A DNA stretch of 64,000 bases from Lysobacterales bacterium 15-68-25 (GTDB lineage: Bacteria > Pseudomonadota > Gammaproteobacteria > Xanthomonadales > Rhodanobacteraceae). Position numbers and translations under genes: made by a program. Shown here piece by piece: positions 35,491-44,851 of this stretch (the stretch's first letter is position 1; each line of letters opens with the position of its first letter). The DNA lies in contig NCKB01000007.1 of the NCBI GenBank assembly GCA_002279065.1, forward strand, positions 62,001 through 126,000, read 5' to 3'. Under the pieces are notes generated by a model that made no database searches, was not told the DNA's origin, and worked only from the letters and a program-made list of their open reading frames with translations.

Positions 35491-35912
35491 CAGGCCTTCT
35501 GGGCTTCCGCCCGGGCAAGGTAGGTACCGCGAATGCCCTGCCAGCCCTCGCGCACCGGCGCCAGCAGGCGTGCCGCCTCGTCGAGCGCGGCCACGTCATC
35601 ATGCAATTGGGCAAACAGCAGCCGTCGGGTGATGTACTCGTAGAGTGACTCCAGCCGCTGGCTGAAGGCCGGATCGATCTCGTGGTTCAGACTCGCGCGC
35701 AGCTCGCCTACGATTGCCACCGCCTTGGACATGCAGGCGCCCTTGGCCGCCACTTCGCCGCGCAGCATGTGCCCGCGGGCCTGGGCGATCCGGTCCAGCG
35801 CGCCGTCGAACAGCATGCTCACCAGCTGGTGCGGGTCGGCGCTCTCGACGCTACCGGCCACACTGTTCTGCTGGTAGAGGGAGTTGGCGAGACGCATGGG
35901 GCCGTAGTTCAT
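35490..35912 (-). CDS. fliS: Flagellin export chaperone
   Basis: 140 aa. The N-terminal YGPMRLANSLYQQNSV motif, SADPHQLVSMLFDGALDRIAQAR and the four-helix pattern are typical of FliS, which keeps flagellin unfolded. The start at 35912 is chosen because MNYG begins the conserved part; it lies 16 bp after fliD. Confidence 0.95.
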   Translation of the reverse strand: MNYGPMRLANSLYQQNSVAGSVESADPHQLVSMLFDGALDRIAQARGHMLRGEVAAKGACMSKAVAIVGELRASLNHEIDPAFSQRLESLYEYITRRLLFAQLHDDVAALDEAARLLAPVREGWQGIRGTYLARAEAQKA

Positions 35913-35928
35913 GAGGTGCTCCGTCGGA

Positions 35929-37359
35929 TCACTTACCGCTCTTGGTGTAGGTAGCCTCAAGGGCAGAGAGCTGGCTGGTGAGGTAACTGCTGGTGTTGTT
36001 CAACTGCGACATCAGCGTGTCCAGCGCGTTGTACTGGGATAGCAGCTGTTGCTGGTACACGCTCATGCGTTGGTCCAGCTGGGTCTGTTGGGTGGTGAGC
36101 TTGGTGAGGGCGTCGTTGAGGCTCTGCTGCCGCGTCGGGATCGCGCCGCCGGCGGTGGTGAACCCGTCCAGAGCGCTGTTCAGCCGGGTGGCGTAGCCGT
36201 TGGTGCCGGCGAACAGATCCTGCACAGCAGCCGGATTGCTGTTCAGCGCGGCGGTGAGCTTGCTGCTGTCCAGTGCCAGCGAGCCGTCCGCTTGGCGTGT
36301 CACGCCCAGCACCGCCATCGAGCCGAAGCTGTTGCCGGCCACCTTGCTGCTGAGCACGCTGGCGATCTGCCGCTGCAACGAACTGAGCGTGGCGTCGCCA
36401 AGCAGCACGCCGGCCTGCTTGGTGCTGGGGTCGTAACTGGCGAGCGTGCCGACGGTCTTCTGATAACTGTTGTAGGCGTCGACGAACGCCTGCACAGCGT
36501 TAGTGGCCGCGCTGTTGTCGCGGCTGACGGTCAACGTGGTGCTGCCGGCGGCAGACAGGTTGATCGTGACGCCATTGATGGCGCCACTGACGCTGTTACT
36601 GGCGCTGGTGATGGCGATGCCGTCGAGGCTCAGGCTGGCGTCCTTGGCCTCGTTGGATCCGGGGGTACTGAGCTGGGTGGCCAGGTTGGCCAGCCCGCCG
36701 CTGCTGGTGGCGCTGGCGGTGACTGCGAATCCGTTGGCCACGCCGGTCTTGGTGGAACTGAGCAGCAGTTGGGCGCCGCTGGCGCCGTTGACCACGGTCG
36801 CCTGCACGCCCGGATTGCCGGAGACGGCGTTGATCTTGGCGGCGATGTCGGAAAGCGTGTCGGTGGTCGAAACCGCCACATCCACGCTGTTGCTGCCTAC
36901 GGCCAGCGTCAGCGTGCCGTCGCCCACCGCGGTGGTGGCGCCGTAGACGCCGCTGGCCCGCTTCTGGGCGGTCGCCAGGCTGTTCACCACCAGCGCGTAA
37001 TTGCCCGGCTGCGCGTTGCTGAGGGTGGTCGCGCTGCCGATAGTGCTGTTCGCGAGGGTGGCGGAAAAGCTCTGGAAGGTGCCGGTATAGGTGAGCTTGG
37101 ACAGCGAAGCCTGCAGCGAGGTGAGCCCGCTCTGCAGCGAGGTGAGTCCCGCCAGGACGGCGCTGTCCTGGGTCTGCTGGTTGGTGATTTGCGCCTGCGG
37201 ACCGGATTTCTTTGCATTCACCAGCGCCGTGACGATGCTGTTGACGTCCAGTCCCGAGCCGATGCCTGCCGACGACAGGATCGCCCCCCCGGGCGAGCCG
37301 CTGCCCGAGGCGCCGCCGGTCGAGTAGGTGCTGCCAGAGAGTCCGTTGATCGTCGTCAT
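35929..37359 (-). CDS. fliD: Flagellar filament cap protein
   Basis: 476 aa. The N-terminal region is IGSGLDVNSIVTALVNAKKSGPQAQI and the C-terminal coiled end is LTKLTTQQTQLDQRMSVYQQQLLSQYNALDTLMSQLN, with variable Ala/Thr-rich beta domains between. It caps the growing filament and folds flagellin. It is first of fliDST, with its own sigma-54 promoter. Confidence 0.95.
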   Translation of the reverse strand: MTTINGLSGSTYSTGGASGSGSPGGAILSSAGIGSGLDVNSIVTALVNAKKSGPQAQITNQQTQDSAVLAGLTSLQSGLTSLQASLSKLTYTGTFQSFSATLANSTIGSATTLSNAQPGNYALVVNSLATAQKRASGVYGATTAVGDGTLTLAVGSNSVDVAVSTTDTLSDIAAKINAVSGNPGVQATVVNGASGAQLLLSSTKTGVANGFAVTASATSSGGLANLATQLSTPGSNEAKDASLSLDGIAITSASNSVSGAINGVTINLSAAGSTTLTVSRDNSAATNAVQAFVDAYNSYQKTVGTLASYDPSTKQAGVLLGDATLSSLQRQIASVLSSKVAGNSFGSMAVLGVTRQADGSLALDSSKLTAALNSNPAAVQDLFAGTNGYATRLNSALDGFTTAGGAIPTRQQSLNDALTKLTTQQTQLDQRMSVYQQQLLSQYNALDTLMSQLNNTSSYLTSQLSALEATYTKSGK

Positions 37360-37420
37360 GTCGCTGTCCGTGGTTTTCTTGACGGTCGCACCCCATCGGC
37401 ACGGCCTGCGTCAGAAGGAT

Positions 37421-37436
37421 TGCAAGAACCCGGCCA
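37421..37436 (-). promoter_or_regulatory. Sigma-54 promoter of fliD
   Basis: On the minus strand TGGCCGG-GTTC-TTGCA against TGGCACG-N4-TTGCA; the essential GG and GC are in place. It is about 62 bp before the fliD ATG. Confidence 0.7.
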
Positions 37437-37561
37437 CTGCGCGATGTCCCGCACCGCGCGCAGACCTCATCGGCCTGACTGTTGTATCGGCGCTCCAGCG
37501 CGGAACTGTAGGGCTTGGCCAGCACTTCGTTGCCCCCTGCGAGCGCATGGCGCAAAAGAAA

Positions 37562-37586
37562 GCGGCGCCGACTAGATCGGCGCCGC
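37562..37586 (-). terminator. Intrinsic terminator after fliC
   Basis: A 10-bp stem GCGGCGCCGA/TCGGCGCCGC with loop CTAGA, followed on the minus strand by TTTCTTTTGC. It separates the flagellin gene from fliDST. Confidence 0.85.
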
Positions 37587-37636
37587 CTTCGAGGTTCCGG
37601 ATCTGGATGCCCCGCGCGGGGGCGTCCACGAGCCGG

Positions 37637-39091
37637 TCACTGCAGGAGCTTGAGGATCTGCTGCGGCTGCGAGTTGGCCTGCGAGAGCACCGAGATACCC
37701 GCCTGCTGCAGCACCTGCGCCTTGCTCAGGTTGGCCGTCTCGGCCGCGAAGTCAGCGTCCTGGATGGTCGACTGCGAGGCCTTCAGGTTGGTCGACTGCG
37801 AGCTCAGGGTGGAGATCGTCGACTGGAAGCGATTCTGCACCGCGCCGAGCTGGGCGGCGAAATCGCTGACAGTCTTGAGCGCGACGTCGATGCGCGCCAT
37901 CAGGTCATTCGCGCCGTCCACAGTTCCAACGCCTCCGCTGCCCAGGTTGCCTGCAGTCGCTGCCGTGCTGCCGCTGGTGAACGCGAGACCCGTGTTGCCG
38001 TCGGTAGCCTTGCCAACGGTAATGACCGATGCAGTCGTACCGGTGCTGGTCGCCTTGTTCGTATCGGTGATGGTCAGCGGGCCATTCGCGAAGAAGTTGA
38101 CGCCCTTGCCATCGGAACTCACTGCTGCGCTCACGCCGTCCACACCCGCGGCATTGATTGCATCGGAGAGAGCCTGCAGCGAGGAGACACCCGTCAGGTC
38201 GACGTTCGTCCCATTGATGGTGAGCAGCTCGCCGGAATGGTCCTGCGTTGCGGAAATCGAGCTCGTGGCACTGAAGTTGGCAGTTTGCTGCGTGGTCGCA
38301 AGACCGAGCTTCGCTGCAGCGCTGCCACCAATCGTCACAGCGCCCGCACCTGCGGAGGCCGCAATGTCGAGCTGTCCGGTAGTCGCATCAACGGTCGCGA
38401 TGCTGGAGTTCGTCGCCGAATTGATCGCCTTTGCAAGGCCCGCCACACTCGTGTACGTGCCAGCAGCGACGTTTACCGCTGCGTTCGTGCCGACTGCAAC
38501 CGTCAGGTCGCCGGTCGCGAGCGTCAAGCCACCCGAGAAGCTGCCGCTGATATCACCGGACTTCACCTCGGCAATCGCACCCATGTCGCTGGATTTGACA
38601 CTCTGGCCCAAAGCTACGGAAACCGTCTGACCGACGTCGGCGCCGATCTGGAAACTGGTGGACTTGAGCGAACCGTCCAGCACCTTCTTGCCATTGAACG
38701 TGGTCTGATTGGCGATTCGGGTGATTTCCTGCAGGCGCTGCTGCACTTCGTTGTCGATCGTGGCGCGGTCGGCGTTGCTGTAGGTGCCGTTGGCGGACTG
38801 GGCGGCCAGGTCGCGGATGGCCTGCAGGTTGGCGGTGACCTGATCCAGCGCCGAGCCGGTGGTCTGTGCCAGGTTGATCGCGTCCGAGGCGTTGGCGCTG
38901 GCCTGGGCCAGACCGCCGATCTGCGTGGTGTAGCGCTGAGAAATCGCGAAACCCGCGGCGTTGTCGGCGGCGCTGTTGATCTTCAGGCCCGAGGACAGGC
39001 GCTGCGTGGCCTGGGCCAGCATGTTGCGCGACTTGTCCAGGTTGTTCTGGGCATTCAGCGAGGAAACGTTGGTGTTGATGACGAAAGACAT
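37637..39091 (-). CDS. fliC: Flagellin
   Basis: 484 aa. The conserved N-terminal D0/D1 helices (MSFVINTNVSSLNAQNN; RLSSGLKINSAADNAAG) and C-terminal helix (ISVLSQANSQPQQILKLLQ) flank a variable Thr/Ala-rich centre, with lower GC than its neighbours in the middle part. A single flagellin gene is seen. AGGAGA lies 6-8 nt before the ATG. A sigma-28 promoter precedes it and an intrinsic terminator follows. Confidence 0.98.
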   Translation of the reverse strand: MSFVINTNVSSLNAQNNLDKSRNMLAQATQRLSSGLKINSAADNAAGFAISQRYTTQIGGLAQASANASDAINLAQTTGSALDQVTANLQAIRDLAAQSANGTYSNADRATIDNEVQQRLQEITRIANQTTFNGKKVLDGSLKSTSFQIGADVGQTVSVALGQSVKSSDMGAIAEVKSGDISGSFSGGLTLATGDLTVAVGTNAAVNVAAGTYTSVAGLAKAINSATNSSIATVDATTGQLDIAASAGAGAVTIGGSAAAKLGLATTQQTANFSATSSISATQDHSGELLTINGTNVDLTGVSSLQALSDAINAAGVDGVSAAVSSDGKGVNFFANGPLTITDTNKATSTGTTASVITVGKATDGNTGLAFTSGSTAATAGNLGSGGVGTVDGANDLMARIDVALKTVSDFAAQLGAVQNRFQSTISTLSSQSTNLKASQSTIQDADFAAETANLSKAQVLQQAGISVLSQANSQPQQILKLLQ

Positions 39092-39188
39092 GCTGTTCTC
39101 CTGTCGGAAACCGAGTAATGCCGGATCGGATGGGCTTTGGGTTTTTCCCGGCGGGGTTCCGTATGGGATGCCATCCGCCTCAGGGACT

Positions 39189-39215
39189 GTTTCGTCACGG
39201 TGAAAAATTACTTGA
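39189..39215 (-). promoter_or_regulatory. Sigma-28 promoter of fliC
   Basis: On the minus strand TCAAGTAA-N11-GACGAAAC against TAAAGTTT-N11-GCCGATAA. The match is weaker than for flgM, but the spacing is exact, and it is the only candidate upstream of the flagellin gene. Confidence 0.6.
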
Positions 39216-39335
39216 GCGCCTGCACTTGATTTTTTTTGTGTAATGGGTTCGTGCTACGCCGACACCTGTCGAAGCCTTGGACTGCATCGGCGCGACTACA
39301 CGCAACTTGAGCCGGCACGGCACCGGGCACCGAAA

Positions 39336-39369
39336 ACGCAGACGCCGCGCACAGGCGCGGCGTCTGCGT
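39336..39369 (-). terminator. Intrinsic terminator after flgL
   Basis: A perfect 15-bp stem ACGCAGACGCCGCGC with 4-nt loop ACAG, followed on the minus strand by TTTTCGG. It ends the long flgB-flgL transcript. Confidence 0.85.
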
Positions 39370-39401
39370 GTGCATGTGCGTCGGGCTCACGCCCTCCGCT
39401 A

Positions 39402-40625
39402 CTACTTGAGGTAGTTGAACAGGCTCAGCGACTTCACCTGCGCAAACACCTGCTGCGAGGCCTGTAGCGAGCTGGACTGGATCGACAGCTGGCTGATCGC
39501 CGAATAGACATCCACGTCGCGCGTATCGGACAGCGTGGACTGGTAGGTAACGTTGAGGTCTTGGTATGCCACGCGCTGCGCGGCAAGCGCATTGGTGCGA
39601 CCGCCGATATCGACTTCCGCCCGGCTGACGCTGGCCCGCGCCTGGTCCAGCGATTCGAGTTGCCGGTTCAGCACGTTCTCGCGCCGGGTATTGCCGACGC
39701 CAGGCTGCAGTACGGCAATCATGTTGTTGAAGGTGGTGAAGATGTCCTGCGACGTGCCCGACTGGATGCTTACCGTATCGCCCGCCTGCGGGGTACCGGA
39801 CAGGTTCACCGTGAGGCCGTTGAAGCTGATGCTTCCACCAGCTGCATAGGTGCCAGTGAGCGGATTGCCGCCGGCATCCACGGCCGGGTTGCCGGCCGTA
39901 TCCGTCGCCGTCCAGTTGCCGGCACCGTCGAAGGTGAGGGTGTAGCCACCGTTGGTCGCGATGCCGGCGGCATAGGCCACCGGGTCGGACACTTCGTTCT
40001 GCCCGACCACCAGCGTGCCGGTATTGGCCGCACCCGCCGAGGCGACGAAATGTCCGTTGCCTCCTGCAACCCCCATGAACAGGCTGCTACCCGACTCGCC
40101 GGTCGGCACGGTCAGTCCGGCGCCGATCGCCGCATGCGGCTGGCTCTCGTTGCCGACGTAGCTCACGCTGCCGTCGGGGTTCTTCACGAATGGCGTCCCG
40201 ACCCGGCTGGTTCCGGCGAACAGCGCCTGCCCGGTCGCGTCGGTGGAATTGGCCATCTGCAGCAACTGGTCGCGCATCTGGCCGAGCTGCACCGCGATCG
40301 CCTGGCGGTCGCTGTCGGACAGCGAGCCGTTGAGCGCCTGCAGGGTGAGGTCGCGTGCGCTGTTGTACAGGTCGTTGACCGAGTTGAGCGTGGACTGCGA
40401 GGTGTCCAGCCGCGTGTTCGCCGCATCGATGTTCGCGGTGTACTGCTTGTTCGCCGCGAGAATGTGGTTGAGGCTGACCATGCGCCCGGCGCCGGCCGGA
40501 TCATCCGACGCCACATTGATGCGCTTGCCCGTGGTGACCTGGTTCTGCGCGGCGGCGAGCGCACTCTGCTGGTTGAGCATGGTGCCGAGCGATTGCTGGA
40601 ACATCCAGTTGGTCGAGAGGCGCAT
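39402..40625 (-). CDS. flgL: Flagellar hook-filament junction protein FlgL
   Basis: 407 aa, flagellin-like. N-terminal TNWMFQQSLGTMLNQQSAL and GKRINVASDDPAGA are typical, with conserved C-terminal helices (LAAQRVAYQDLNVTYQSTLSDTRDVD). A central insertion of beta-rich sequence separates the two. It joins the filament to FlgK. It starts 5 bp after flgK and is last of the flgB operon. Confidence 0.96.
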   Translation of the reverse strand: MRLSTNWMFQQSLGTMLNQQSALAAAQNQVTTGKRINVASDDPAGAGRMVSLNHILAANKQYTANIDAANTRLDTSQSTLNSVNDLYNSARDLTLQALNGSLSDSDRQAIAVQLGQMRDQLLQMANSTDATGQALFAGTSRVGTPFVKNPDGSVSYVGNESQPHAAIGAGLTVPTGESGSSLFMGVAGGNGHFVASAGAANTGTLVVGQNEVSDPVAYAAGIATNGGYTLTFDGAGNWTATDTAGNPAVDAGGNPLTGTYAAGGSISFNGLTVNLSGTPQAGDTVSIQSGTSQDIFTTFNNMIAVLQPGVGNTRRENVLNRQLESLDQARASVSRAEVDIGGRTNALAAQRVAYQDLNVTYQSTLSDTRDVDVYSAISQLSIQSSSLQASQQVFAQVKSLSLFNYLK

Positions 40626-40630
40626 GGCGA

Positions 40631-42511
40631 TTACCCGCGGACAGCCTGGAGCAGGCTGTTGAAGATGGACTGGGCGGTGGAGATGATCTGTGCCGAGGCC
40701 TGGTAGGCCTGCTGGTACTTCACCATGTTGGCGGCCTCCTCATCGAGGTTGACGCCGGATACCGCCTGCTGCGTCGACATCGCCTGGCTGTGCAGGCTGG
40801 TCTGGGTGGTGACGTTGCTGGACGCCTGCGCCCCGGCATTGCCGATCTCGGTGGTCAGCAGCGTGTAGTTGTCGATCACCGAACGGCTGCCGCCGGCCAA
40901 TGTCTTCTGGCCGGCGAGCGCAGCGAGCGCGAGCGCATTGGAATTGTCGTTCAGGCCGTTGCTGTTGGCGCTCACGACGAAACTGTCGCCTGCGGCGGGT
41001 GCGCCCGACAGCTTCAGGCTCCAGCCATTGGCCGCCAGTGCCTGTCCCGGCGTGTACGCTCCGCTGCCCAGCACGGTGCCGCTGGTGTTGTCGGTGATGG
41101 CATAGGTGCCGACGGTGGGGAAACTCACCGTGACGTTGTCGAACAGGCCGGCGTTGGTGGCGTCGGTGACCTGCAGCGAGGAAACCCCGGCGTTGCCGGC
41201 GTTGGCAGCCGTCGGCTGCGCCTGCACGGCCGCCGCGGCGGCGATGCCCGAGGGATCGGTCATGCTGACCGCCAGCCCGGTCGCGGCGTTGCGCGTGGGC
41301 TCGATGCGGAAGCTGTCGCCCGCCTGCGCGATACCGGACACGCTGAGGGTCAGCCCGGCGCCGCTGAGGGTGCCGTTGGGATTGGTGGTCAACGCCACCG
41401 GCTGCCCGGCCGTGGTGCTCATGCTCCAGTTGCTGCCGTCATAGCGCAGGGTGTAGTCCGCGCTGTCCAGCGCGCTGACGTCGCTGACCTGCACGCCCAC
41501 GGCGGCGCTGCCGGTGTTGTTCTTCGAGGCCAGCGCCAGCGGCGAAGGCAACGAGAAGATCGGCGCGCCGAGCTGGCCGTTGAGGTCCAGGCCCTTGCCC
41601 TGCTGCGCGTTGACGCTGGTCGCCAGGGCGATGGCCGCCTGGCCGAGACGGTTCTGCGCCGGTTCGAGCACGTTGGCGCGATAGTCCAGCAGCGCCCCCA
41701 GGGTGCCGCCGGACAGTCGCGTGGTGATGTCGGTGCCGCTGCTGTCGAAAACGTTGGTGCGACTGGCATCGTAGGCGTCGTTGGCTACGCCGAGCTTGAA
41801 CGCGCTGCTGCCGCTGACCAGCGCCTGGCCGCTGCTGCTGTAGACGCTCAGGGTGCCGTCGGTCTGCGCCACCGCGGTGACTCCGAGATAGCCGGACAGC
41901 GTGTTCACCAGCGCGTCGCGCTGGTCGAGCAGCGCATTGGGTGTGCTGCCGCCCAGGCTTTCGTGGATCTTCTTGTTGAGGCTGGCGATGTTGTCCAGCG
42001 TGGTGTTGATGCTGGCGACGGTGCTGCCGATCTGGCTGTTGATCTGCTGTTGCTGGCTGGCGAACTGCGTACCCAGGGTGTTGAACACCGAGGCCACCGC
42101 GCTGGCGTTGCCCAGCGCCGCCTGCCGTGCCGAGCTGTCGTTGGGCGCATTGGCGACCGTGTCGAAGCCGCCATAGAAGCCGTCCAATGCCCCCTGCAGG
42201 TCGCCACTGGCACTGAGCATGCTGTTCAGCGTGCCGGCCAGGTCGTTGTAGGTGGTGGCTCGCTGCAGGTTGCCGTTGCTGGTCCACACCGCCTGGGTCA
42301 GGTAGCTGGAATAGGCACGCTCCACCGCCACCACGTCGACGCCGCTGCCGACGGTATAGCGCGCGGCCTGCGGCACCACGCGCTCGGTCTGCCGCACGAC
42401 CTCCCGGCTGTAGCCGTCGGTACCGGCATTGGCGATGTTGTTGCCGACCGTGTTCAACGCGACCTGGGCCGCGTTGAGGCCGGAGACACCGGTGCTGAAG
42501 AGGTTGGCCAT
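40631..42511 (-). CDS. flgK: Flagellar hook-associated protein 1
   Basis: 626 aa. The N-terminal rod/hook motif (NLFSTGVSGLNAAQVALNTVGNNIANA) and C-terminal helical motif (SGVNLDEEAANMVKYQQAYQASAQII) are both present. It forms the first junction layer on the hook tip. It lies 17 bp after flgJ in the operon. Confidence 0.97.
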   Translation of the reverse strand: MANLFSTGVSGLNAAQVALNTVGNNIANAGTDGYSREVVRQTERVVPQAARYTVGSGVDVVAVERAYSSYLTQAVWTSNGNLQRATTYNDLAGTLNSMLSASGDLQGALDGFYGGFDTVANAPNDSSARQAALGNASAVASVFNTLGTQFASQQQQINSQIGSTVASINTTLDNIASLNKKIHESLGGSTPNALLDQRDALVNTLSGYLGVTAVAQTDGTLSVYSSSGQALVSGSSAFKLGVANDAYDASRTNVFDSSGTDITTRLSGGTLGALLDYRANVLEPAQNRLGQAAIALATSVNAQQGKGLDLNGQLGAPIFSLPSPLALASKNNTGSAAVGVQVSDVSALDSADYTLRYDGSNWSMSTTAGQPVALTTNPNGTLSGAGLTLSVSGIAQAGDSFRIEPTRNAATGLAVSMTDPSGIAAAAAVQAQPTAANAGNAGVSSLQVTDATNAGLFDNVTVSFPTVGTYAITDNTSGTVLGSGAYTPGQALAANGWSLKLSGAPAAGDSFVVSANSNGLNDNSNALALAALAGQKTLAGGSRSVIDNYTLLTTEIGNAGAQASSNVTTQTSLHSQAMSTQQAVSGVNLDEEAANMVKYQQAYQASAQIISTAQSIFNSLLQAVRG

Positions 42512-42528
42512 GGGCTACATCCAGGCGT

Positions 42529-43569
42529 TCATTCGGAGGACATCGGCGCGATCGCGCCGTTCTTGAGCGCGTCCAGCGCCTGGCGCATCGCCGGGCTGTT
42601 GGCGATCGCTGCGATCTTGTGGGCATACGCCGGGTCGGTGGCGTAGCCGCCCTGGACCAGACCATGGGCGAAGCCGGCCACGTCGTCGCCCTTGCCCAGC
42701 GCCTGCGCGTAGCGCGGGTTGTCGCCGAGCAGGCGGGCGTAATCGTTGAACGACTGCGCCGGCGACTCGTAGGCACGGAACGCCGCCCGACGACGCACCG
42801 GCACCCCGCCCTCCACTTCCAGCGTCGGCACGCTGACGCTGCTGCCGTCCCAGCTGGAGCCGGCTTTCATGCCGAAAAGGTTGTAGCTGGGGGTGCCATC
42901 CGCGTGACGCGGCATGTGCTGCCCCCATTGCGTCTCCAGCGCGGCCTGCGCCAGCACCGCGCGGACCGAGACGCCAAGCTTCTGCGCGGCCTTTTGCGCG
43001 AACGGCGCCATCGTCTTGACGAAGCTCACCGGGTCGCCCGGCACCAGCCGCGAGGCGATCGTCGCCGCACTGCCCAGCGCGCCGGCGATCGAGCTCATGG
43101 CATCGGCCTCCGGGTCGTCCCAACCGGACGATGCGGAAGCAGGATCGGCCAGTCCCGAGGACGGCTCGGTCGCACCGGCCACCGAGCCCAGCCGGGAACG
43201 CCAGTCATTGCCGGCCGCACCATCGGTGCCGGTGGCCGCCTTGGCCTGCGCTTCCTTGCCGCCCAGCTGGCGCACAAGCAGCTCGGCAATGCCCAGGCCG
43301 TGACCGTGCGAGGACAGCGTGACCGCCAGCTGCTGGTCGGCCAGCCCCTGCCAGGAGGTGCTCGCCTGGCTGTCGAAGTTGGGGTCGCCGAAACTGGCGT
43401 CGCGCATCGACTTGAGCACCATCTGGGTGAAGATGGACTCGAACTGCTTGGCGACGATCGGCAGCGCGGCCTTGGCATCGCTCTGCGCGGTCTGGCGCAG
43501 GGCGTTGAACCCGGACAGGTCGGTCCAGGTGTTGACGCCCTGCGCGACGCTGTCGACCGGGCCGGCCAC
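42529..43569 (-). CDS. flgJ: Flagellar rod assembly protein / muramidase
   Basis: 346 aa. The N-terminal rod-chaperone domain (AKQFESIFTQMVLKSMRDASFGDP) and C-terminal glucosaminidase-type domain (LAQAALETQWGQHMP with the likely catalytic Glu; YNLFGMKAG) match the dual-domain FlgJ of beta/gammaproteobacteria. It locally opens peptidoglycan for the rod. The start is GTG, one base after the flgI stop. The Ser/Ala/Asp-rich linker joins the domains. Confidence 0.94.
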   Translation of the reverse strand: MAGPVDSVAQGVNTWTDLSGFNALRQTAQSDAKAALPIVAKQFESIFTQMVLKSMRDASFGDPNFDSQASTSWQGLADQQLAVTLSSHGHGLGIAELLVRQLGGKEAQAKAATGTDGAAGNDWRSRLGSVAGATEPSSGLADPASASSGWDDPEADAMSSIAGALGSAATIASRLVPGDPVSFVKTMAPFAQKAAQKLGVSVRAVLAQAALETQWGQHMPRHADGTPSYNLFGMKAGSSWDGSSVSVPTLEVEGGVPVRRRAAFRAYESPAQSFNDYARLLGDNPRYAQALGKGDDVAGFAHGLVQGGYATDPAYAHKIAAIANSPAMRQALDALKNGAIAPMSSE

Positions 43570-43570
43570 G

Positions 43571-44851
43571 TCAGATCACCACCAGATCCGCGTGCAGCGC
43601 GCCGGCCTGCTTGAGCGCCTGCAGGATCGAGATCAGGTCGCTCGGCGCCGCGCCCACCTGGTTCACCGCACGCACGATGGTGTCCAGGCTCACGCCCGGA
43701 CCGAACTTGAACATGTGCCCGCCGTTCTCGCTGACCTGCACGTTGCTGGACGGCACGACCGCGGTCTGGCCGTTGCTGAACGGGCCCGGCTGGCTGACCA
43801 GCGGCTGCTCGCTGATGGTCACCTGGATCGAGCCGTGCGCCACCGCCGCCGCGCTCACGCGCACGTCGGAGCCGATCACCACCGTGCCGGTGCGCGAGTT
43901 CACCACCACCCGCGCCGGCGGATCGCCCGGGGTGACGTCGAGGTTCTGGATGTCGCCCAGCCAGGAGACCTTCTGCGAAGGATCCTGCGGGCTGCGCACG
44001 GCGATCGAGCCGCCGTCGAGCGCATTGGCGGTGCCGGCGCCGTAGGCGGCGTTGATCGCCCGCACCACGCGCGAGGCGGTGGTGAAGTCCGGCGTGTTGA
44101 GGTTGAGCACCAGGTCGCCGCCGCTGGCGAACGACGAGGGCACCGCGCGCTCCACCGTGGCGCCGTTGGGGATGCGGCCGGAGTCGGAGATGTTCACCTG
44201 CACACTGGAGCCGCTCTTGCCCTGCGCGCTGATGCCGCCGATCACCACGCTGCCCTGGGCGATCGCGTAGGTGTTGCCGTCGGCGCCCTTCAGCGGCGCC
44301 ATCAACAGCTGGCCGCCGCGAAGGGTCTTGGCGTTGCCGATCGAGGCCACCGTGACGTCGATGGTCTGGCCCGGCTTGGCAAACGGCGGCAGGTCGGCGG
44401 TGACGATCACCGCGGCGGCGTTCTTCAGCTGCGGGCGGGCGTTCGCCGGCACCACGATGCCGAACTGCTGCAGCATGTTCTCCAGGCTCTGCGTGGTGAA
44501 CGGCGCCTGGGTGGTCTGGTCGCCCGAGCCGTCCAGGCCGACCACCAGGCCGTAGCCGATCAGCTGGTTGGTGCGCACGCCGGCCACCGAGGCCAGGTCG
44601 CGGATCTTGTCCGCATGCGCCGGAGCGGCCAGCCCCAGGCCGAGCGCCATCACGGCGAGCAGGGACGTGCCTGCCTGGCGCCAGCGCAACAGCACGTCGC
44701 GCAGTTCGTTGCGTCGCTGGGCAGCGGCGGCACGGGCGCCAAGGACCTGGCCCGGCAGCGCCGGTCCATGCCGGCGCTGCTCGTACGGCGCGTGCACCGA
44801 AGCGGGCACGGCGGCGTTGCGCAGATGCTTGATGAGCTGCCGGCTTTTCAT
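43571..44851 (-). CDS. flgI: Flagellar P-ring protein
   Basis: 426 aa with the 1-nt overlapped start (TGATG with flgH). The mature protein begins at [17 protein letters not shown] and is complete ([15 protein letters not shown] at the end). Ahead of the signal sequence ([17 protein letters not shown]) lies an unusual ~50-residue basic N-terminal stretch. A GTG at RDVLLRW would give a normal 28-residue signal peptide, but no ribosome site is seen there. The true start is therefore open. It forms the ring in peptidoglycan. Confidence 0.93.
   Translation of the reverse strand: MKSRQLIKHLRNAAVPASVHAPYEQRRHGPALPGQVLGARAAAAQRRNELRDVLLRWRQAGTSLLAVMALGLGLAAPAHADKIRDLASVAGVRTNQLIGYGLVVGLDGSGDQTTQAPFTTQSLENMLQQFGIVVPANARPQLKNAAAVIVTADLPPFAKPGQTIDVTVASIGNAKTLRGGQLLMAPLKGADGNTYAIAQGSVVIGGISAQGKSGSSVQVNISDSGRIPNGATVERAVPSSFASGGDLVLNLNTPDFTTASRVVRAINAAYGAGTANALDGGSIAVRSPQDPSQKVSWLGDIQNLDVTPGDPPARVVVNSRTGTVVIGSDVRVSAAAVAHGSIQVTISEQPLVSQPGPFSNGQTAVVPSSNVQVSENGGHMFKFGPGVSLDTIVRAVNQVGAAPSDLISILQALKQAGALHADLVVI

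Larger units (their letters stand above)
39092..39401. other. 310-bp gap between fliC and flgL
   Basis: No gene. It holds the fliC leader (about 90 nt) with its ribosome site, the sigma-28 promoter at 39189-39215, an A/T-rich stretch (TTTTTTTT near 39232), and the flgL terminator hairpin at 39336-39369. Confidence 0.75.
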
